The notes under the pieces are model-generated. The model made no database searches, was not told where the DNA came from, and was given only the letters and a program-made list of their open reading frames with translations. A stretch of DNA of 64,000 bases, from assembly GCF_001187865.1 (NCBI RefSeq), contig NZ_LGIT01000009.1:1116001-1180000 (forward strand). Reading direction: 5' to 3'. Shown one piece after another: positions 36,801-48,800 of this stretch. Every line of letters starts with the position of its first letter. Within the stretch, counting starts at the first letter, position 1. Made by a program: the position numbers and the translations under genes. Origin of the DNA: Klebsiella sp. RIT-PI-d. Its GTDB lineage: Bacteria > Pseudomonadota > Gammaproteobacteria > Enterobacterales > Enterobacteriaceae.

Positions 36801-39800
36801 ACGATGTGATCAACCGCATCGAACACGCGCAAAACCTGATCGTCAGCGGCTCCAGCGAGGGGCTGGCCGTCGGCTCCGCTCTGACGGTGACCCTGAACGG
36901 TAAATCCTATGCCGGTACAGTACTGGCAGACGGTACCTGGAGCGCCGCCATCCCGGCGGCAGACGTTAGCGCCCTGGCGGCGGGTAACGTAACCGTGACC
37001 GTTGCAGGTCAGAGTGCGGCGGGTAATCCGGTTTCCATCACACACAATGTGACGGTCGATCTGGCAGCGGTTGCCGTCAGCATTGATGCCATCGCGACGG
37101 ACGACGTGATCAACGCGGCCGAAAAGGGCGCGGATCTGGTGCTTTCGGGCACTACCTCCAACGTGGAAGAGAACCAGACGCTCAGCATCAGCTTTGGCGG
37201 TAAACGCTACACCGCGACCGTGGATGCCGACGGCAACTGGACGGCGACGATACCGTCGGCGGATGTAGGCAACCTGAAAGAGGGTGATGCCCGCGTGCAG
37301 GTGAGCGTGACTAACATCAATGGTAACAGCGCATCGGCAGGCCGCGAGTACAGCGTGGACTCGACCGCGCCGACGGTGTCTATTGAGATCGTCAGCGATA
37401 ATAACATCATCAACGCAACAGAAGCGCAGGCGGATCTGGTCATCAACGGCATAACCAACGCCGAAGTCGGGCAGACCGTAACCCTGACCCTGAACGGTAA
37501 GGAATACAGCACCACCGTTCAGGCCAACGGCGGCTGGGGCGTGACCGTGCCTTCCGCCGATCTGGGGGCGATTGTTGATGGCAACTACACCATCACGGCA
37601 GCGGTATCCGATAAAGCGGGCAACCCGGCCTCAGCGGATCGTGATGTGCTGGTCGATACCACCGTGCCGCAGGTAACGATTAATCCTGTTTCGGGCGATA
37701 ACGTGATCAACAGCGCTGAGCATGGGCAGGCGCTGATTGTCACGGGCTCCGTCACCGGCGCGGCAGCGGGCGATGTGGTAACCGTCACCATCAATAATAA
37801 AAATTACACTGCGACCCTGGATGCTGCCGGTAACTGGATCATCGGTGTACCTGCGGCAGACGTCAGTGCGCTGACTGCCGGCGATTACACCATTACCGCA
37901 GCGCTGACTGATAAAGCCGGTAACAGCAACAGCGCCACGCATGATGTGGAAGTCAACCTGACCGCACCGGTGCTGACCATCGATACGCTGTCGGATGACG
38001 ATGTCATTAACAGCATCGATAAAACCCAGGATATCACTATTTCAGGTACCGCCTCCGGGCTGGCAGCCGGCGCCATTGTTACCGTTATGCTCAACGGCAA
38101 AGCCTATAGCGCGACGGTCGATAGCGCCGGACAATGGACAACGACTGTTCCGGCTGAACAGGTGGGAGCGCTGGGTGAGGCCCTGTATACCGTCACTGCA
38201 TCAGCAACGGACAGCGCCGGCAACAGCGGCAACGCGTCTCGCACGGTGAGCGTGGAATCGGTATTGCCTGGCGTCATCATCAATACCGTCGCTGGCGACG
38301 ATGTGATCAACGCCGCAGAACTGGCAACCGGGCAGACCATCAGCGGTAGCGTAGTGAATGCCGAAGCGGGCAATACGGTGATCGTGACCTTGGGCGGTAA
38401 AACCTATACGACGACGGTACAGGACGACCTGACATGGTCCATCGATGTGCCGGAGTCGGTGCTGAAGGCGCTGGGTAACGGCGACCTGTTGGTCTCAGCC
38501 AGCGTCACCAACGGCTACGGTAACACCGGCGCTGGCGAGCGCGACATCACGATCGATGCCATGCTGCCGGGGCTGCGCGTGGATACGGTGGCGGGTGATG
38601 ATGTGATCAACAGTATCGAACTTGCGCAAAACCTGATTGTCAGCGGTTCCAGCGACGGTCTGAGTACAGGTACGGCGCTGACCGTAACCATTAATGGCAA
38701 AACTTATCTGGCGACCGTGCTGGCAGACGGCAGCTGGCGTGCAGCGATCCCCGCAGAGGAGGTAAGCGCCCTGCCAGCAGGAACGGTCACCGTGACCGTT
38801 GAAGGCCAGAGTATGGCGGGTAACCCGGTCACGATTAATCATAATGTGAAGGTCGATCTGGCGACGGTTGCCGTCAGTATTGATGCCATCGCGACGGACG
38901 ACGTGATCAACGCGGCCGAAAAGGGCGCGGATCTGGTGCTTTCGGGCACTACCTCTAACGTGGAAGAGAACCAGACCGTCAGCATCATTTTCAGCGGTAA
39001 ACGCTACACCGCCTCCGTGGATGCAGACGGCAACTGGACGGCAACCGTGCCATCTGCCGATCTGGCAGGTCTGCGGGACGGCGATGCCCGCGTACAGGTC
39101 AGCGTCACTAACGTGAATGGCAATAGTGCCTCAGCGGGCCGCGAGTACAGCGTGGATGCGACCGCGCCGTCTTTGACCATCAATACCCTTGCGGGTGACG
39201 ATATTCTCAATGCCGCAGAAGCGCAGTCTGATCTGACGGTTTCCGGGACCAGTACTGCCGAAGCAGGACAGACAGTCACCGTGTCGCTGAACGGTAAAAA
39301 CTACACTACAACCGTCAGCGCAGACGGCAACTGGACGCTGAGCGTGCCGGCGGCTGATCTGACAGGATTATCTGACGGCAGCGCAACCGTCACCGCAGCG
39401 GTGAGCGACAAAGCGGGTAACCCGGCCTCTGTTGATCACAACCTGACGGTGGATGTGACGGTTCCTGCTGTGACCATTAATACCGTCGCCGGCGATGATG
39501 TAATTAACATAGCCGAACATTCTCAGGCGCAAATCGTCAGCGGCACCGCCACCGGCGCAGCAGCCGGGGATAACGTTACCGTTACGATTGGCGGTCAGAC
39601 CTTCACCACCGTACTGGATGCGGCGGGTCACTGGAGCGTGGGTATTCCCGCTAATGTGATTTCCGGTCTTAGCGACGGCAGCGTCACCCTCAACGTCAGC
39701 GTGACGGACGCCGCGGGCAACACCGGTAAAGACAGCCATCAAGTGACCGTGGACACCGGCCTGCCGTCGGTCAATTTCAACGCCATCAGCGATGATAACG

Positions 39801-42800
39801 TGCTGAACGCGGTGGAAAAAGGCCAGGATCTGAACGTCAGCGGGACCAGTGCTAACCTGGCGGAAGGCACCACCGTAAGCGTCATACTGAACGGTAAACA
39901 GTACTCGGCGAAGACAGCGGCGGACGGCAGCTGGAGCCTGACGGTTCCGGCAGCCGATCTGGCGGGCCTGGGTGAAGCCAGCTATACCCTGAGCGCATCG
40001 GCGATTAACGCCGTGGGCAACAGCGTGAGCACGACCGCGGATCTGCTGGTCGATACCGCCTTGCCAGCCGTCACTATCAATACGGTGGCGGGCGATAACG
40101 TGATTAACGCGGCCGAAGTTGCGGCAGGCCAGACCATCAGCGGTAACGTAGTTAATGCTGAGGCAGGCAACACGGTAACCGTGACCATCGGCGGTAATAC
40201 TTACACCGCCACGGTACAGAACGATCTAAGCTGGTCGGTTAACGTGCCGGCGGAGGTTCTCACCGCGCTGGGCGACGGTGGCCTGCGCGTGAGTGCAGTC
40301 GTCACCAACGACCACGGTAATACCGGCTCAGGCGAGCGCGCGATCGCCATTGATGCCAGGCTGCCTGGCCTGCGCGTGGATACGGTGGCGGGCGATGATG
40401 TGGTCAACAGCATTGAACATAATCAGAACCTGATCGTCACCGGTTCCAGCCAGGGAATAGACGCCGGGGCAACGCTGACGGTCAACGTAAACGGTAAAAG
40501 CTATACGGCAAGCGTGCTGGCAGACGGCACGTGGACTGCGGCAGTTCCGCAGGCGGATGTCCGTACCTGGCCTGAAGGCACGGTGAACATTAGCGTCAGC
40601 GGGCAAAGCCCGGCAGGTAATCCGGTGAGCCTGAGCCACGATGTGACCGTGGATTTAGGGGCCGTGGCGATCAGTATCAATGCCATCGCGGTTGACGATG
40701 TAATTAACGCGGCGGAGAAAGGTGCCAGTCTGGTGCTTTCCGGCGCGACCACCGACGTCGAAGCCGGGCAGACGGTGACGATCAGCATGGCGGGCAAAAT
40801 CTATCTCGCGAAGGTCGATGTCGACGGCAACTGGACGGCAACCGTCCCGGCGGCCGATCTGGCAGGTCTGCGGGACGGCGATGCCCGCGTACAGGTCAGC
40901 GTCACTAACGTGAACGGCAATAGTGCTTCAGCGGGCCGCGAGTACAGCGTGGATGCGACCGCGCCGTCTTTGACTATTGATACTCTTGCGGCTAACGACA
41001 TTATCAATGCTGCAAAAGCGCAGTCTGACCTGACGGTTTCCGGGACCAGTACCGCCGAAGCGGGCCAGACGGTCACCGTGTCGCTGAACGGTAAAGACTA
41101 CACCACAACCGTCAGCGCAGACGGCAACTGGACGCTGAACGTGCCGGCGGCTGATCTGGCAGAAATACCTGACGGCAGCACGATCGTCACCGCGAGCGTC
41201 AGTGACAAAGCGGGTAACCCGGCCTCTGTTGACCACAACCTGACGGTGGATGTGACGGTTCCTGCTGTGACCATCAATACCGTCGCCGGCGATGACGTGA
41301 TTAACCTGAGTGAACATGCTCAGGCGCAGATCGTCAGCGGTACCGCCACTGGCGCAGCAGCCGGGGATAACGTTACCGTTACGATTGGCGGTCAGACCTA
41401 TACCACCGTGCTGGATGCGGCAGGTCACTGGAGCGTGGGCGTTCCGGCTGAGGTCATTTCCGCGCTACAGGATGGCACTGTGGCGATCAATGTCAACGTA
41501 ACCGATGCAGCGGGTAACACCGGCTCCGGCATTCATAACGTCACAGTGGATACCGGGCTGCCATCCGTCGGCTTCAACCCCCTCAGCGGCGACAATGTGC
41601 TGAACGCGGTAGAAAAAGGTCAGGATCTGAGCGTCAGCGGGACCAGCGCTAACCTGGCGGAAGGCACCACCGTAAGCGTCATACTGAACGGTAAACAGTA
41701 CACCGCGGCCACCGACGCAGACGGCAACTGGAGCCTGACGGTTCCGGCAGCAGACCTTAGCACGTTGGGTGAAGCCAGCTACACCCTGAGTGCGGCGGCG
41801 ACCAGCGCGGTGGGTAACAGCGTGAGCACGACCGCGAACCTGCTGGTCGATACCGCCTTACCAGCCGTTACTATCAATACGGTGGCTGGCGATAATGTAA
41901 TTAACGCGGCCGAAGTCGCGGCAGGCCAGACCATCAGCGGTCACGTAGTTAATGCCGAAGCGGGCAACTCCGTGATCGTGACCCTGGGTGACAAGACCTA
42001 TATGGCAACGGTACAGGACGATCTGACATGGTCGGTCGACGTTCCTGCGTCTGTTCTGACGGCGCTGGATAACGGCAACCTGGAGGTGAAGGCCACCGTC
42101 ACCAACGGGCACGGTAATACCGGCGCCGGCGAACGCGATGTGACTATCGACGTCAGCCTGCCGGTGCTGCACGTGGATACTGTGGCGGGCGATGACGTGA
42201 TCAACAGTATCGAACATGCGCAAAACCTGATCGTCACCGGCTCCAGCGGCGGGCTGGCAGCAGGCTCAACCGTCACCGTAACCCTCAACGGTAAAACCTA
42301 TGCAGCTTCCGTACTGGCGGACGGCTCCTGGAGTGCCGCCATCCCGGCAGCAGATGTGGGTGCCCTGGCAGACGGCAAAGCGGTCCTGACCGTTGCCGGC
42401 CAGAGCGCGGCAGGAAATCCGATCTCAGCCACTCACGATGTGACAGTTGATCTGGCACCGGTTGCCGTCAGCATTGAGGCGATTGCCACTGACGACGTGA
42501 TTAACGCCGCTGAGAAAGGGGCGGATCTGGTACTTTCCGGTACGACCTCAAACGTTGAGGAAAACCAGATCGTGACCATTGCCTTTGGGGGCAAGGCTTA
42601 TACCGCGAAGGTTGATGCCGACGGCAACTGGACGGCGACCGTGGCATCTGCCGCTCTGGCGGATCTGCGGGACGGCGATGCCCGCGTGCAGGTCAGCGTC
42701 ACTAACGTAAACGGTAACAGCGCGTCCGCAAGCCGCGAGTACAGCGTGGATGCGACCGCGCCGTCGTTGACCATTAATATTCTTGCGGGTGACGATATTC

Positions 42801-45800
42801 TCAATGCCGCAGAAGCGCAGACTGATCTGACGGTCTCCGGGACCAGCACCGCCGAAGCGGGTCAGACGGTCACCGTGTCGCTGAACGGTAAAGACTACAC
42901 CACAACCGTCAGCGCAGACGGCAACTGGACGCTGACCATGCCGGCGGCGGATCTCGCGTTACTGCCCAACGGCAGCGCGAGCGTTACCGCGAGCGTTAGT
43001 GATAAAGCGGGTAACCCGGCCTCCGTTGAGCATAACCTGACGGTGGATGTGACCGTTCCTGCGGTGACCATCAATACCGTCGCCGGCGATGACGTGATTA
43101 ACCTGACTGAACACGCACAGGCGCAAATCATCAGCGGCACCGCCACCGGTGCAGCAGCGGGGGATCGGGTCATCGTTACGATTGGCGGTCAGACCTTCAC
43201 CACCGTGCTGGATGCGGCAGGTCACTGGAGCGTGGGTATTCCCGCTAATGTTATTTCCAGTCTTAGCGACGGCAGCGTCACTCTCAACGTCAGCGTGACG
43301 GACGCCGCGGGCAACACCGGTAAAGACAGCCATCAAGTGACCGTGGACACCGGCCTGCCGTCGGTCAATTTCAACGCCATCAGCGATGATAACGTGCTGA
43401 ACGCAGTGGAAAAAGGTCAGGATCTGAGCGTCAGCGGGACCAGCGCTAACCTGGCGGAAGGCACCACCGTAAGCGTCATACTGAACGGTAAACAGTACAC
43501 CGCTGCCACCGACGCAGACGGCAACTGGAGCCTGACGGTTCCGGCAGCCGATCTGGCGGGCCTGGGTGAAGCCAGCTACACCCTGAGTGCGGCGGCGACC
43601 AGTGCGGTGGGTAACAGCGTGAGCACGACCGCGAACCTGCTGGTCGATACCGCCTTGCCAGCCGTTATCATCAATACGGTGGCGGGCGATAACGTGATTA
43701 ATGCGGCCGAAGTCGCGGCAGGCCAGACCATCAGCGGTAACGTGGTTAATGCCGAAGCGGGCAACACGGTGATCGTGACCCTGGGTGGCAAGACCTATAC
43801 GGCAACGGTACAGGACGACCTGACATGGTCGGTCGACGTTCCGGCATCGGTTCTGACGGTGCTGGATAACGGCAACCTGGAGGTGAAGGCCACCGTCACC
43901 AACGGACACGGCAATACCGGCGCCGGCGAACGCGATGTGACTATCGACGTCAGCCTGCCGGTGCTGCACGTGGACACCGTGGCGGGTGATGACGTGATCA
44001 ACAGCCTTGAGCATAATCAGAACCTGATCGTCACCGGCTCCAGCGACGGACTGGCAGCGGGCACAACGGTCACCGTCACCCTCAACGGTAAAACCTATGC
44101 AGCTTCCGTGCTGGCGAACGGCTCCTGGAGTGCCGCCATCCCGGCAGCAGACGTGGGTGGCCTGGCAGACGGCAAAGCGGTCCTGACCGTTGCCGGTCAG
44201 AGCGCGGCGGGAAATCCGATCTCAGCCACTCACGATGTAACGGTCGATCTGGCACCGGTTGCCGTCAGCATCGAAGCGATTGCCACTGACGACGTAATTA
44301 ATGCCGCCGAGAAGGGGGCGGATCTGGTGCTTTCCGGTACGACATCAAACGTTGAGGAAAACCAGATCGTGACCATTGCCTTTAGCGGCAGGTCTTATAC
44401 CGCGAAGGTTGATGCAGACGGCAACTGGACGACGACCGTGCCGTCTGCTGCTCTGGCGGATCTGAAAGACGGCGATGCCCGGGTGCAGGTCAGCGTCACT
44501 AACGTCAACGGTAACAGCGCCACGGCAGGCCGCGAATACAGCGTGGATACGACAGCGCCTACGGTGTCAATTGACACCGTGGCAGGCGATAACGTTATTA
44601 ACAGGGCGGAAGCCGCTGCGGGTGTCACGATTTCCGGCACTACCACGGCCGAAGCGGGACAGACGGTCACCGTTACGCTTGACGATAAGCATTACACCGC
44701 GCAGGCTGAGAAGGGCGGCATCTGGAGCGTCAACGTGCCAGCGGCAGATCTGACCGCGATGGCGGACAATGGCTATACCGTACAGGTCAGCGTGAGCGAC
44801 GTTGCAGGTAATCCTGGCAGCGCGAATAAAGGGATTACGCTTGTAAACACGCCGCCGACCATCAGCTTTAATGTCGTGGCGGGCGATGATGTGATCAACA
44901 GCGTGGAGCATGGACAGGCTCAGATCGTCAGCGGGACGGCAACCGGTGCGAACGTTGGCGATAAGCTGGTCATTACTATCGGCTCAAATCACTACACCAC
45001 TACCGTTGATGCCAGCGGTAACTGGAGCGTGGGCGTTCCGGCCAGCGCAATCGCCGCGCTGGCCGACGGCAAAGTGACCATTAGCGCGACCCTGACCGAC
45101 AGCGCGGGTAATAGCAGCACGCAGACGCATAATGTGGTGGTGAATACTGCCTCCGTGGCGCTCACCGTCAACACCCTCAGCGGCGACGACGTCATCAATG
45201 CGGCGGAAGCGGGTAATGCACTCATGATCAACGGTTCCAGCTCGCACTTTGCCAGCGGCACGGAAGTGGCCGTGATCCTGAATGGCAAGCGCTATACGGC
45301 TACCGTTCAGGAAGACGGTTCGTGGAGCACAACGGTACCGGCGGCAGATGTGGAAGCCCTGGCCGATGGCGCGAGTTATCAGATCGCTGTTACCGCAGAG
45401 GACAGCGCGGGCAATAGCGCGTCGGCGACGCATACCATCAGCGTAGACACCACTGTGCCGGTCATTAGCATCAACACGATCTCGGGCGATGACGTACTCA
45501 ATGCGGCAGAAACGCAGCAGCCGTTGACCGTTCACGGCTCAACCAGCGCAGAAGCGGGGCAAACCGTGACCGTCACGCTGGGCGACAAAACCTATACGGC
45601 AGCAGTCGCCAGGGATGGTACCTGGACGCTGAATGTGCCTGCTGCCGATCTGGCCGCGCTGAGCGAAGGTGCACTGACGGTAAAAGCATCGGTCAACGAT
45701 GTCGCGGGTAATAATGGCCAGACCACGCACACCCTGACGGTTGATACCGTCGTGCCAACCGTGACCATCAACACCGTGGCAGATGACGATATTGTTAACA

Positions 45801-48800
45801 ACGCCGGGCAACTGGCGGGCCAGACCATCAGCGGCACGACAACGGCAGAACAAGGTCAGACGGTAACGGTGACCTTCAATGGTCACCACTACCAGGCGAC
45901 CGTCGGGGCCGACGGCTTATGGTCGACCTTCGTGCCGGGCCGCGATTTCCTCGGCCTCAGCGACGGCGATTATACCGTGGCCGCGACGGTAAGCGATAAG
46001 GCGGGCAATCCGGGCAGCACAACGCACAACGTGACGCTGAACGGTGACGTCCCGACTATCACCATTAATACTTTTGCTGAGGATGACATCGTCAATGCGG
46101 CCGAGCACGGCACGCCGCTGGTCATCAGTGGCTCTACCGACGCGCCTGCGGGCCAGACGGTAACCATTACGCTGAACGGCAAAACTTATGACGCAACCGT
46201 GCAGGAGGATGGCAGCTGGCACTATACCCTCGGCAGCGCAGACGTGACTGCACTGGCCGATGGCGATGCGTATGTGATTAACGCCCAGGTGAGCAATACG
46301 ATTGGTAATAGCGCCAGCGATAATCATACGGTGACCGTGGATCTCACACCACCGTCAATGGGGCTCAGTATTGATTCACTGCAAAACGATACCGGGCTGA
46401 GTGCGAGTGATTTCATCACTAACGACAATAAAGTCGTGTTAAATGGCTCGCTGACGACCCAGCCCGGCAATAACGAGAAGGCGCAGATCAGCGTCGACGG
46501 CGGTCTGACCTGGCGCGATCTGACCGTAACCGGCACAGCGTGGCGCTACGCTGACGAGCGCACCCTCACTGACGGTACGTACCAGTATCAGGTTCGGGTG
46601 ATCGACAATGCGGGTAATGTCGGTGCAACGGACAGTCAGGATGTGGTTATTGACCTCACCGCACCGGCGGCCACCACTATTACCGTGGATTCCGTGACTC
46701 AGGATACCGGTCTGTCTGACAGCGACTTTATCACCAGTGATAATCAGATCAGTCTCAAAGGTACGCTGGGTGCGGCGCTGGGCAGCGGTGATCATGCCCA
46801 GATCAGTCTTGACGGCGGCGTGACCTGGACCGATGTTGGCGTTAGCGGCCTGAGCTGGACCTACGTGGATAGCCGTACCCTGGCCGACGGTGATTACAAC
46901 TATCAACTGCGCGTCATCGACGATGCGGGGAATATCAGTGCCACCATCAGTCAGCTGGTTACCATTGATACCGTGCCGCCGGATGCCAGCAAAACCATTA
47001 CCATCGACAGCATCAGCGAAGACACCGGGTTAAGCGATAGTGACTTTATCACTAACGATACCTCTTTAACTCTGCATGGCTCGCTCGGCGCGACGCTGGC
47101 TGACGGCGAATATGCTCAGATTAGCATTGATGGCGGTGCCACCTGGCAGAATGTGAACGTTACCGGCAACCGCTGGTACTACGTAGATGGGCGCACGCTG
47201 GAAAACCAGAGCTATGACTACTACGTGCGCGTGGTGGATACGGCGGGCAATATCGGCGCCAGCGCGCATCAGCAGGTAGTCGTCGATACCGTTGCTCCTG
47301 ACCCGGCCATAACAGTAACCGTGGACAATATCACCGTTGATACTGGCTTCGATGATAACGATTTCCTGACCAGCTCGACCTCGTACACCCTGCACGGGAC
47401 GCTGGGGACTGAGCTCGGCTCAGGCGAGTACGTGCAGGTGAGCATGGATGACGGCGCGACCTGGGTTTACGCTACCGTAAGCGGTACGCAATGGCGCTAT
47501 AACGAGACACGTACTCTGACAGACGGCAGCTATCAGTATCAGGTTCGGATTGTCGACCTGGCGGGCAACGTCGGAGCGACGACCTCCCAGGCGGTGAGGG
47601 TAGATACTCAGGCACCGCAGTATGGCATCACCATTGACAGCATCAGCGAAGATACCGGGCAGTCCGGCAGTGATTTCATCACCCAGGACACCTCGCTGAC
47701 AATTAACGGCTCGCTGGGCAGCGCGCTGGCCAGTGACGAGCGGGTACAGATTAGCCTCGACGGCGGCAATACCTGGGTTGATGCTGCCGTGACGAATCTG
47801 CGCTGGAGCTATACGGATACCCGCGTACTGGCTGACGGCGACTACACCTATCAGGTACGAATCGTTGACCAGGCCGGCAACGTTGGCTCGACCTCATCGC
47901 AGATGGTGACGATAGACACCACGCCGCCAACCACGGTTGGTACAGTCGTGAGTTATACCGACGGAGAAGGCGAGCGTCAGGGCACCTTTGGCAGCGACGT
48001 CGCCACGGATGACAACTCTCCGCTGCTCAGCGGCACGCTGAATCACGCCCCGGACGACGGCGAGATTGTGCAGCTTTATCGCGACGGGATCCTGCTGGGT
48101 CAGGTAACGATGAACGGTACGGTAAGCTGGACCTACCAGGACAGCAGTCTGACCGACGGAAATCATACCTACATTCTGCGTATTACCGACATAGCCGGTA
48201 ACTATACGGAATCTGATGGATTTGTGCTGAAAGTTGATACCCGTATCCCCACCACCACGGCGACGATTACCGCACAAACCACCCCGGATACCACACCGAT
48301 TGTGAGCGGTAAGCTCTCTGCGGATCTGGTGAACGGGGAATACCTGGTCGTGAAAGTTAACGGCAAAACCTATACCTCCGAAACCGGTGGCTCTGTGGTG
48401 GTCGATCCCGCTCACAATACCTGGTATCTGCAGATCCCGGACAGCGATGCTCTTAGCGTAGCGAGTTACGACGTGACGGCACAGGTGAAAAGCAGCGCGG
48501 GTAACGGTAACACCACCGGCACCACAACCGGCAGCCTGGTGATTGGCACCTCGACGGTAAATACTGACTGGGCAACTGCGGCGGGCGCGTCGGATAATGA
48601 AACTATGTCGGTGGGGCTGAACAGTAGCGGCCTGTGGAACATCACGGCGAACTCGCAATCCTATTCGAGCAGCGATGTCTCAACCTATGCGGCGAGTGCA
48701 CTGACCAATACCCGACGCTACGCCATGGTAAGCCAGACTCAGGTTGACTTCGATCGTAACGGGACGCTGGACGTATTTGCGACAGAGACGTTCTATGCCA

